A stretch of DNA of 6,783 bases. Source: Piscirickettsiaceae bacterium. Its GTDB lineage: Bacteria; Pseudomonadota; Gammaproteobacteria; Thiomicrospirales; Thiomicrospiraceae. The notes under the pieces were generated by a model, which was given only the letters and a program-made list of their open reading frames with translations, was not told the origin of the DNA and made no database searches. How positions within the stretch are numbered: position 1 is the first letter of the stretch; each line of letters begins with the position of its first letter. The stretch is from the NCBI GenBank assembly GCA_027019045.1, contig JALUXI010000251.1:1-6783 (forward strand), written 5' to 3'. This document shows positions 1-6,079 of this stretch, piece after piece. Position numbers and translations under genes: made by a program.

Positions 1-20
1 TGAATGGGGTTTAAGCATAA

Positions 21-1415
21 TTACAGTAGCGGGGTGATGATGCGGAAGAGGTTTTCGAGCAGTTGGATGGTTGAGTTGGGATTCGGCTGGTAGGGTTTGG
101 ATTGCTGAATCAGGTTGTCTGCCCACTGTTTCATCTGTTGTGCCAGTGCGGTGTCATAGGCAAAACTGACCATTTCGTAGTTGACAAGCAGGGAACGATA
201 ATCCAGATTGGCAGAGCCGAGAACAGTGACTTCTCTATCAAAGATAAATAGCTTGGCATGTACCATATTTTTATCATAACAGTAGATATTTGCCCCCATT
301 TCATGAAGTTCACGCATATAGGAGCTACGCCCCCAGTCAAAAATGAGATGGTCAGTTTTGGCGGGGGTGAGCAGTGTGACTTCTACGCCTTTTTTGAGGG
401 CAATATAGAGGGCATCTAAAATATTATGGCTGGGAATGAGGTAGGGGGTTACCAAGAGAATCTCTTTTTCAGCATTGAGAATGGCTTGAAGGAGACTTTC
501 AAGTAAGGCATCTGTTGCTATATCAGGGCCTGAAGGTACGGCTTGGAGGAGGATAGGGTAAAAGCTGTTTTCAGTGGATAAAAGTGGTGGGGTATAGTTT
601 GAAAGGGGGAGGTGTTCGCCTGTGGTGTAGTGCCAGTCTGCTTGAAATACGGTGAGATAGGGTTGGCAATCTTCGCCTTCGATTTTAAAGCAGAGATCAA
701 TCCAGCTTTGGTGTTGGGTTGAATTGCTGAGATAGTCTTCGGAAAGATTGATGCCGCCTGTAAAGAGGGTGTGTTCGTCAATCAGGTAGATTTTTCGGTG
801 GGTACGGAGGTTGATGCGATTTTTGAGCAGGGCTTCAAATGGATGAAAAAAGGCGATCTGCACACCTGCCTGTCGATAGGGGGCAAGTTTCCATGGTTGG
901 AGGTAGAGAGGGATGGCACCAAAGGCATCTATCAATAGTCTGACTTTAATCCCTTGTTGGGCTTTATGAGCTAGTTTTTCTAGGAGTTGAGTGCCAATCG
1001 CATCCAGTTCAAAAATATAGGTCTCAAAGTAGAGGCTGTGTTGGGCTTGGTCAATCGCATCGAGCATCGCTTGATAGGCTAAGTGTGCATCGGGTAGAAC
1101 GGAGAGACGGTTGTTTTGGCTGGGAGCGGCAAGGTGATTGCCTTCAATCAATTTGGCGAGATTTTCGGATAGGGCAGAGGTGTTGAGTTGTGGGTGGCTG
1201 GAGGGCAAGTGGTCAAAGTGGATGGTGGGTTTGGGGGTGCGGTAGAGGATTTTTCGAGAGCCGAAAATCAGATAGAGGAGTACGCCACCGAAAGGAATCA
1301 AAATCAGTGCGAGCATCCAGGCAATCAGGCTTTGAGCGGGTCGCCGTTGATAGAGCATATGAATTAGGCTCAGGACGACCAGTAGGGTGTTGAGGATAAA
1401 AAGCGTGTCGCTCAT
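21..1415 (-). CDS. cls: Cardiolipin synthase, phospholipase D family
   Basis: This 464-residue membrane protein is a cardiolipin synthase of the bacterial PLD type, which joins two phosphatidylglycerols into cardiolipin and glycerol at the inner membrane. Two hydrophobic segments (about residues 4-21 and 29-51) form the N-terminal membrane anchor. Two HKD catalytic motifs follow: H206-x-K208-x4-D213, then GGINLSEDY, and H386-x-K388-x4-D393, then GSANLDYRSL. Length is close to E. coli ClsA (486 aa), and the two-segment anchor fits ClsA better than ClsB, which lacks it. The ATG shares its A with the glnD stop codon (TAATG), and a weak GAGAAG lies just upstream inside glnD, so translation is probably coupled to glnD. 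No promoter of its own was seen. Both HKD motifs are intact, so activity is expected. The exact paralogue (ClsA against another PLD-type synthase) is inferred, not proven. Confidence 0.9.
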   Translation of the reverse strand: MSDTLFILNTLLVVLSLIHMLYQRRPAQSLIAWMLALILIPFGGVLLYLIFGSRKILYRTPKPTIHFDHLPSSHPQLNTSALSENLAKLIEGNHLAAPSQNNRLSVLPDAHLAYQAMLDAIDQAQHSLYFETYIFELDAIGTQLLEKLAHKAQQGIKVRLLIDAFGAIPLYLQPWKLAPYRQAGVQIAFFHPFEALLKNRINLRTHRKIYLIDEHTLFTGGINLSEDYLSNSTQHQSWIDLCFKIEGEDCQPYLTVFQADWHYTTGEHLPLSNYTPPLLSTENSFYPILLQAVPSGPDIATDALLESLLQAILNAEKEILLVTPYLIPSHNILDALYIALKKGVEVTLLTPAKTDHLIFDWGRSSYMRELHEMGANIYCYDKNMVHAKLFIFDREVTVLGSANLDYRSLLVNYEMVSFAYDTALAQQMKQWADNLIQQSKPYQPNPNSTIQLLENLFRIITPLL

Positions 1416-4069
1416 TAGTGACTTCTCAATGAGTCCTCGATCAATTCAAGTAAAGTGGCGGTAAGTTGCTCCTGTTGTTGGGTTGATAAGGCTTGGTTTT
1501 CAAGTGTGGAAATGAGGAAAATGTCTTCGACCTTTTCACCGATGGTATTGATTTTGGCATCATGCATCCGAATTTGATTGAACTTGAAGGCCAGTGCAAT
1601 CCGTGAAAGCAGTCCTGGAATATCTTTGGTCGTGATTTCCAGTTCAGTATAGCGATCGGATTTTTTGTGAAACTCAATTTGGGTGGGGGTTTCAAAACAG
1701 CGCATCCGTCTTGGCAGGGGTTTTTCAGGTGGTTGTTCAGGAGCAACTGGGTGTGCCATCAGTTGTGAGAAATCAGATAATAGGCGTTGAATGGCGGTTT
1801 CGTCCGTAATCGGGTTTTGCTCGGCATCGAGCAGATAGATGAGTACCAAAGTCATTCCTTTTTTGGAGGTGTAGATTTTGGCTTCTACAATATTGAGGTT
1901 GCGTTTTTCAATCAGGTAGGTGATGTCGGCAAAAAGGTAATCTCTGTCTGGAAGGAAGAGCATCAACTCAGATGCCCCTCTTTGGGTGCTGGGTTCAAAG
2001 TTGATCATCAATCCATTAAAGTCAGCTTGATAGAGTTTTTTGGTCAAGCGGGCAATTTCGTCGGCGGTTTGGCGGCTGAAGAAATCGGAGTGTTCGAAGC
2101 ATTGCCACAGATGACTGTAGTCTTGAGAGCGGATTTCGCGTTTACTAAGGAGTTCTCTAGCTTTCTCTTTGTTTTGAAGCGCTTTGTTTTCTTTGTCTTT
2201 GGGAAAATGCGCCGTTTTGTCCAAAACTTGTGTCGTTTGGTTGTAAAGTTGAAGAAATAGAGCATTTTTCCAGTCGTTCCAAACGCCATCAGAAGTGGAG
2301 ATGACATCAGCTAGCGTAAGCAGGTAGAGATAATCGAGATGTGCTTGATCTTTGACGATTTGGGCAAACTTTGCAATTTCACTGGGATCTGAGAGATCTC
2401 TGCGTTGAGCAAAATCAGAAAAATCAAGATGGTGACGGACTAGCCAGCTAATCAGTTGAGTGTCTTTTTCTGGGAGGTTATGACAATGTCCAAATTTGAG
2501 TGCCTCTTCCGCTCCTAATACTTCATGCTTGCCACCTCGGCCTTTGGCAATATCATGAAACAGCCCTGCCAAGAAAAGGAGTTCAGGTTTACAAATCTGT
2601 TGAGCGACTTTGTGTGCTGTGGGGAATTCATAGGCGAATTCATCGATAAAAAACCGTCGTAGGTTGCGAATCACTAAAATGGTGTGTTCGTCCACCGTAT
2701 AGGCGTGAAAGATATTAAACTGCATCAGCCCACTGATTTTTTGGAAAGCGGGCAGATAGGCCGAGAGAATACCGTAGGTGTGCATGCGTTTTAATGAGGC
2801 ATACACCCCTTGTGGTTGCCGTAGGATTTCAATAAAGAGGGCTTTATTGAGGGGGTCTTTGCGGAAGGCATCGTCAATTTTATTGAGGTGGTTGCGAATT
2901 TGACGGATGGTTCTGGCTCGGATACCGTCAATTTCGTCTTTAAAGTGCTCCAGAATAATAAAGGTTTCCAGAATGGCGCTGGGGGTCTGCTCCAGAATAT
3001 CGGGGTTGTGTAAATCCAAATAGCGATCGACAATTTGAAAACGGGGGTTGACGGGCATAATTTGGGGCGTGGCAGCGGTAAATAGCTCTTCCCTAAAGTG
3101 TTGAAGGAGGGATTCATTGAGGTTGCTACTGATCTGCACATTGCGATAGTAGCGACTCATAAATTGTTCAACCGCCAACTTATGGGGTTCGTCTTTGAAG
3201 CCAAACAGCTCTGCGACCTTTTGTTGGTTTTCAAACAGCAAACGGTCTTCATGTCGCTTTTTGAGCATATGCAGCGCAAAGCGGATGCGGTTGAGATAGA
3301 GGTAGGCGGCTTCTAGTTCTTGATATTCAGCGGGAGTAATAAACTGATGTCGCACTAAGTCATTGATAGAACGGGCATTGAAATGGCGTTTGGCGACCCA
3401 AAAAATGGTTTGAATATCTCGCAAACCGCCAGGGCTTTCTTTAAGGTTGGGTTCAAGTTGGTAAAGGGTGTCATGGAAGCGAGCGTGGCGTTGTTGCTGT
3501 TCTTTGAGTTTGGCGGTAAAAAAGTCCTTACTTGGCCAAAAATCAGGTAGTTTCCATAGGGCTTGTACCTGTTCAAATAGGGTGTAGTCACCCGTAATCC
3601 ATCTTGCTTCGAGTAGGTTGGTGGCGGTGACAATATCCTCTAAACCCGCCTTTTTGCACTGTTCTACGGTGCGAACGGCATGACCGACATTAAAGCCCAA
3701 ATCCCAAAGTAGGGTGAAGAAGGCAGAAAGAGGCTCACTAAAGGATTCGCACTCATTGCAGACAATGAGTAAATCTACATCTGAGTAGGGCTGCATCTCT
3801 TCTCGACCATAGCCACCGACGGCAATCAGTGCGGCTTCTTGATGCTGTTCGCCTAAAAAGTGCTTCCAAATCTGTTTGAGTAGCTGGTCAATAAAGAGGC
3901 TGCGTTCATGCAGCAGTTGTGCCACAGGGGTGCCAGATTGAAAGCTGTCAAACTGATGTTGGTTAAGGTTTGTCAGCACCTGTTTTCCAGTGGTTAAGGT
4001 CTCTTTGGTTTGACCTGACTGGAGTGCTTTGATAAAGTTCGGGAGCGGATTTTCTTGAGATGCTGACAT
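1415..4069 (-). CDS. glnD: Bifunctional PII uridylyltransferase / uridylyl-removing enzyme
   Basis: GlnD is the cytoplasmic glutamine sensor of nitrogen control: it uridylylates PII proteins (GlnB/GlnK) when glutamine is low and removes UMP when it is high. At 884 residues it matches the family (E. coli 890). The nucleotidyltransferase domain holds GGYGRE (85-90) and the metal-binding pair S96-D97-V98-D99. A central linking domain includes ESPGGLRDIQ (211-220). The HD hydrolase domain has H455/H462, H505-D506, H546-H547 and D588. Two C-terminal ACT domains, the glutamine sensors, lie near 704-775 and 806-884, the second with the typical DIPGLLSRIA. All key residues are present, so both activities should be intact. 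The ATG at 4069 has AAGG about 9 nt upstream, overlapping the map stop region. It lies 12 nt after map and overlaps cls by one base, consistent with one transcript. Confidence 0.97.
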   Translation of the reverse strand: MSASQENPLPNFIKALQSGQTKETLTTGKQVLTNLNQHQFDSFQSGTPVAQLLHERSLFIDQLLKQIWKHFLGEQHQEAALIAVGGYGREEMQPYSDVDLLIVCNECESFSEPLSAFFTLLWDLGFNVGHAVRTVEQCKKAGLEDIVTATNLLEARWITGDYTLFEQVQALWKLPDFWPSKDFFTAKLKEQQQRHARFHDTLYQLEPNLKESPGGLRDIQTIFWVAKRHFNARSINDLVRHQFITPAEYQELEAAYLYLNRIRFALHMLKKRHEDRLLFENQQKVAELFGFKDEPHKLAVEQFMSRYYRNVQISSNLNESLLQHFREELFTAATPQIMPVNPRFQIVDRYLDLHNPDILEQTPSAILETFIILEHFKDEIDGIRARTIRQIRNHLNKIDDAFRKDPLNKALFIEILRQPQGVYASLKRMHTYGILSAYLPAFQKISGLMQFNIFHAYTVDEHTILVIRNLRRFFIDEFAYEFPTAHKVAQQICKPELLFLAGLFHDIAKGRGGKHEVLGAEEALKFGHCHNLPEKDTQLISWLVRHHLDFSDFAQRRDLSDPSEIAKFAQIVKDQAHLDYLYLLTLADVISTSDGVWNDWKNALFLQLYNQTTQVLDKTAHFPKDKENKALQNKEKARELLSKREIRSQDYSHLWQCFEHSDFFSRQTADEIARLTKKLYQADFNGLMINFEPSTQRGASELMLFLPDRDYLFADITYLIEKRNLNIVEAKIYTSKKGMTLVLIYLLDAEQNPITDETAIQRLLSDFSQLMAHPVAPEQPPEKPLPRRMRCFETPTQIEFHKKSDRYTELEITTKDIPGLLSRIALAFKFNQIRMHDAKINTIGEKVEDIFLISTLENQALSTQQQEQLTATLLELIEDSLRSH

Positions 4070-4081
4070 GGATTTTAACCT

Positions 4082-4864
4082 TTATGGAAGAACGGGGTTT
4101 TCATTAGGTCTCAGGGTGAAGATTTCATAGCCATTTGGGGTGACGACTAAGGTGTGTTCCCATTGGGCAGAGAGCTTGCGGTCTTTGGTAACCACTGTCC
4201 ATTGATCGGGCAGGACTTTGATATCGGGTTTGCCTAGGTTGATCATCGGTTCAATGGTAAAGACCATGCCAGGCTCTAATACAATCTCTTTTAGGCTCTC
4301 TTCTGGATAGTGCAGTACTTGCGGTTCTTCATGGAATTCAGCCCCAATCCCATGTCCACAATATTCTCGCACCACGGAGCAGTTGTTTTTCTCTGCGTGT
4401 TCGGTAATGGCGGTGGCAATATCATAAAGGGTGTTGCCAGGTTTGACCTGTTCAATGCCTAGCCACATACATTCATGTGCGATTGTGCAGAGGCGGTGAG
4501 CAAAGGGTTTGACCTGACCAACTTCAAACATACGGCTGGTGTCTCCATGATAGCCATCTTTGATGACGGTGACATCAATATTGACGATATCCCCTTTTTT
4601 GAGTTTCTTTTTATCATCAGGAATACCGTGGCAGACCACTTGGTTAATGGAGATGCAGCTTGAGGCAGGGAAGCCATGATAGTTTAAGGTGGCGGGAATC
4701 GTGCCTTGTACGGTAGTCATATAGTCATGCATGATTTGGTTAAGTTCGCCCGTGGTGACCCCAGGTTTTACATGGGGTTCAATCATGACGAGGACATCGG
4801 CGGCGAGTTTGCCAGCAATGCGGAGTTTTTCAAGTTCTTCTTCGGTTTTGATTTTTATGCTCAT
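4082..4864 (-). CDS. map: Methionine aminopeptidase, type I
   Basis: Map removes the initiator methionine from nascent proteins when the second residue is small; it is a cytosolic, usually essential metalloenzyme. Counting from the ATG at 4864 it has 260 residues (E. coli 264). The five metal ligands of the pita-bread fold are D97, D108, H171, E205 and E236, with the conserved catalytic-site histidines H79 and H178; REYCGHGIG and FTIEPM surround the ligands. The frame stays open to an ATG at 4933, which would add 23 residues. I prefer 4864 because MSIKIKTEEELEKLR aligns directly with the E. coli N-terminus, while the extra 23 residues look non-conserved. Neither ATG has a convincing Shine-Dalgarno sequence, so the start rests on homology. 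It is the first gene of the minus-strand group and diverges from rpsB. Confidence 0.95.
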   Translation of the reverse strand: MSIKIKTEEELEKLRIAGKLAADVLVMIEPHVKPGVTTGELNQIMHDYMTTVQGTIPATLNYHGFPASSCISINQVVCHGIPDDKKKLKKGDIVNIDVTVIKDGYHGDTSRMFEVGQVKPFAHRLCTIAHECMWLGIEQVKPGNTLYDIATAITEHAEKNNCSVVREYCGHGIGAEFHEEPQVLHYPEESLKEIVLEPGMVFTIEPMINLGKPDIKVLPDQWTVVTKDRKLSAQWEHTLVVTPNGYEIFTLRPNENPVLP

Positions 4865-4888
4865 GAGATGTTTTTCGCTATCAAGTAG

Positions 4889-4917
4889 TTGAGGAATAGG
4901 TTTGTTTATGGTATAAA
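4889..4917 (+). promoter_or_regulatory. Candidate sigma-70 promoter for rpsB-tsf
   Basis: TTGAGG (4889-4894) is separated by exactly 17 nt from TATAAA (4912-4917). The boxes match consensus at 4/6 and 5/6 positions. A start near 4924 would give an rpsB leader of about 150 nt, similar in scale to the long leader through which S2 represses rpsB-tsf in E. coli (established for E. coli, inferred here). A second candidate closer to the gene, TATAAC at 5048-5053 with a poor -35, would leave only about 14 nt of leader and is less attractive. Confidence 0.5.
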
Positions 4918-4938
4918 TGCCGCCGCTTTCCATTGGAA
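4910..4938 (-). promoter_or_regulatory. Weak candidate promoter for map-glnD-cls
   Basis: Read on the minus strand, TTCCAA (complement of 4933-4938) lies 17 nt before TATACC (complement of 4910-4915). These match the sigma-70 consensus at 3/6 and 4/6 positions. Transcription would start near 4903, about 39 nt before the map ATG at 4864 and downstream of the ATG at 4933, which would support the shorter map. The match is weak, and the site overlaps the plus-strand candidate for rpsB, so this is a suggestion only. Confidence 0.25.
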
Positions 4939-5074
4939 GCAGTGAAAAAGCAAATTTTAACAGAAATCCACACGCTTATCAGAACAACGCTTGGGGTGCC
5001 GCATGGTTTTATGGCTATTCGCGGTTCAAGGGTTGGATGAGCGGAGGTATAACCCAATATATGGAGAAAATATC
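4924..5074 (+). promoter_or_regulatory. Probable rpsB 5' leader (possible S2 autoregulatory RNA)
   Basis: This stretch between the predicted start of transcription and the rpsB ATG has several potential RNA stems. A short hairpin at 4925-4940 (GCTTTC/GGAAGC, loop CATT) stands at the very 5' end. CCGC (4999-5002) can pair with GCGG (5021-5024), and GGGTT (5030-5034) with AACCC (5051-5055). The last stem encloses a GGAGG (5043-5047), so it could display or hide a ribosome-binding element. In E. coli the rpsB leader is the target of S2 repression; a similar role here is inferred from position and length, not from a recognised consensus. Confidence 0.4.
5063..5066 (+). promoter_or_regulatory. rpsB ribosome binding site
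   Basis: GGAG lies 8 nt before the ATG at 5075, a normal Shine-Dalgarno distance. It decides the rpsB start in favour of 5075 over a possible in-frame TTG at 4991 further upstream. Confidence 0.8.
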
Positions 5075-5821
5075 ATGGCACAAGTTACCATGCGTCAACT
5101 ACTAGAAGCGGGTGTCCACTTTGGTCACCAAACGCGTTACTGGAACCCTAAAATGGCACCTTACATCTTTGGTGCGCGTAACAAGATTCATATCATTAAC
5201 CTTGAAAAGACTTTGCCTCTTTTGAATGATGCTTTGAACTTTGTGGGCAAAATTGCAGCCGATAAAGGAACGGTTCTATTTGTCGGTACTAAGCCTGCTG
5301 CACAAGAGATTATCGAAGAAGAAGCGAAACGATGTGGCATGCCTTATGTCAATCACCGCTGGTTAGGTGGAATGTTGACTAACTTCAAGACCATTAAACA
5401 GTCTATCAAGAAGTTGAAAGAAATCGAAGCGATGGAAGCGGATGGCACTTTAGATAAATTGACCAAGAAAGAAGCTTTGATGATGAGCCGTAAAAAAGAG
5501 AAGCTTGAGCGCGCTTTAGGTGGGATCAAAGATATGCGTGCCATGCCTGATGCGATTTTTGTGATTGATACAGGTAAAGAGCATATTGCCATCAATGAAG
5601 CAAAGAACTTAAATATTCCTGTGATTGGTGTTGTTGATACTAACCATGACCCTCGTGAAGTGGATTATGTGATTCCAGGTAACGATGATGCGATTCGTGC
5701 CATCAAGTTGTACTGCTCTGCAGCAGCGGATGCCATCATTGAAGGCAAAGACAGCATCACCACTGCAGCGAAAGATGATGATTTCGTAGAAGCTGACGAA
5801 GCGGAAGCGGCAGAAGCGTAA
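5075..5821 (+). CDS. rpsB: 30S ribosomal protein S2
   Basis: S2 is a 248-residue protein of the small ribosomal subunit that binds late in assembly near S1 and is needed for S1 attachment (family knowledge; E. coli 241 aa). The start MAQVTMRQLLEAGVHFGHQT carries the first S2 signature, and PDAIFVIDTGKEHIAINEA at about 158-176 carries the second. The lysine- and glutamate-rich stretch at about 105-150 is the protruding coiled-coil hairpin typical of S2. The protein ends in an acidic Ala/Glu/Asp tail of roughly 20 residues after position 229, slightly longer than in E. coli. The ATG is set by the GGAG at 5063 and by alignment with other S2 proteins; the frame opens further upstream only through a TTG. 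It is the first gene of the rpsB-tsf unit and diverges from map. Confidence 0.98.
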   Translation: MAQVTMRQLLEAGVHFGHQTRYWNPKMAPYIFGARNKIHIINLEKTLPLLNDALNFVGKIAADKGTVLFVGTKPAAQEIIEEEAKRCGMPYVNHRWLGGMLTNFKTIKQSIKKLKEIEAMEADGTLDKLTKKEALMMSRKKEKLERALGGIKDMRAMPDAIFVIDTGKEHIAINEAKNLNIPVIGVVDTNHDPREVDYVIPGNDDAIRAIKLYCSAAADAIIEGKDSITTAAKDDDFVEADEAEAAEA

Positions 5822-5842
5822 GTTTTTTAGAAGTAAAAACTA

Positions 5843-5858
5843 GAGAGCTTTGCACGAG
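5843..5858 (+). repeat. Left terminal inverted repeat of the MITE-like element
   Basis: Sixteen bases, GAGAGCTTTGCACGAG, pair perfectly with 5987-6002. The flanking ACTA (5839-5842) is one copy of the presumed target duplication. Confidence 0.85.
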
Positions 5859-5901
5859 ATGGCTACACGGATAAAAAAGGCTAAAATTCCCCGACTCTTC
5901 G

Positions 5902-5931
5902 TTGAAAAACTTGGCAATAGCTGGCTATTAC
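5902..5931 (+). promoter_or_regulatory. Possible promoter inside the MITE-like element, facing tsf
   Basis: TTGAAA (5902-5907) and TATTAC (5926-5931) are 18 nt apart, matching the sigma-70 boxes at 5/6 and 4/6 positions. Transcripts from it would run towards tsf but must pass the terminator-like hairpin at 6020-6045. The boxes lie within the central palindrome, so the resemblance may be chance. Confidence 0.25.
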
Positions 5932-5986
5932 CTGCGTTTTCCGCCTAGATTCGAGCAATTTTATCTCTTTTTTCTCCCGCGACCCA

Positions 5987-6002
5987 CTCGTGCAAAGCTC
6001 TC
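5987..6002 (-). repeat. Right terminal inverted repeat of the MITE-like element
   Basis: This is the exact reverse complement of the left end. It is followed immediately by the second ACTA (6003-6006). Confidence 0.85.
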
Positions 6003-6019
6003 ACTAATTTTTTAAAATT

Positions 6020-6055
6020 CCCAGTCCCGCATAGTCGGGAGTGGGTTTTTATTTT
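6020..6055 (+). terminator. Rho-independent terminator / attenuator between rpsB and tsf
   Basis: CCCAGTCCCG (6020-6029) pairs with CGGGAGTGGG (6036-6045) around a 6-nt loop, with one internal G-G mismatch, and is followed at once by TTTTTATTTT (6046-6055). A GC-rich stem followed by a T run is the form of an intrinsic terminator. The stop lies only 25 nt before the tsf ATG and no strong separate tsf promoter is evident after it, so it probably acts as a partial terminator that lowers tsf relative to rpsB. Confidence 0.8.
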
Positions 6056-6065
6056 CGGATATTTA

Positions 6066-6072
6066 AAGAGGA
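6066..6072 (+). promoter_or_regulatory. tsf ribosome binding site
   Basis: AAGAGGA stands 7 nt before the ATG at 6080, a strong and well-spaced Shine-Dalgarno sequence that fixes the tsf start. Confidence 0.8.
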
Positions 6073-6079
6073 AAAGATC

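Larger units (their letters stand above)
5843..6002. mobile_element. MITE-like palindromic element, 160 bp
   Basis: A non-coding 160-bp unit is bounded by perfect 16-bp inverted repeats: GAGAGCTTTGCACGAG at 5843-5858 and its exact reverse complement at 5987-6002. ACTA stands directly outside both ends (5839-5842 and 6003-6006), as expected for a 4-bp target-site duplication. The two 80-nt halves are complementary without gaps about the exact midpoint (5922/5923). By hand count 54 of 80 positions pair, including the ends, a TAAAATT block and a central GGCAATAGC/GCTATTACC stem. No transposase is encoded, so movement would need one supplied in trans. The end sequence recalls IS5-superfamily termini of the GAGACCTTTGCA type, from memory and unverified. 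Transcribed as part of rpsB-tsf, it would fold into one long hairpin. A purely structural intergenic repeat is the main alternative. Confidence 0.8.

Noticed and set aside
1..20. Possible start of a further minus-strand gene at the ATG at 18
   Set aside because: Only six codons are visible and there is no Shine-Dalgarno sequence before it, so nothing can be supported.
1787..2260. 157-residue plus-strand reading frame opposite glnD
   Set aside because: It is fully antisense to the conserved HD/ACT portion of glnD and shows no domain or ribosome binding site, so it is a shadow frame.
4865..4933. N-terminal extension of map from the ATG at 4933
   Set aside because: The additional 23 residues have no counterpart in E. 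coli Map, there is no Shine-Dalgarno sequence, and the extension overlaps the promoter region of the divergent operon.
4991..5074. Upstream in-frame start (TTG at 4991) for rpsB
   Set aside because: S2 proteins begin at the MAQVTMRQLL equivalent, and the ATG at 5075 has a proper GGAG. The extension would be leader sequence.
4917..5105. Small plus-strand reading frame running through the rpsB leader and ending inside rpsB
   Set aside because: No well-spaced ribosome binding site for its first ATG and no recognisable protein features. An internal ATG at 5061 follows GGAGG by 13 nt, too far to be convincing, though it could interfere with rpsB initiation.
5822..5840. Weak AT hairpin (GTTTTT/AAAAAC) directly after the rpsB stop, considered as a terminator
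   Set aside because: The stem is only six pairs, almost all A-T, with no following T run. The real terminator-like hairpin is at 6020-6055.
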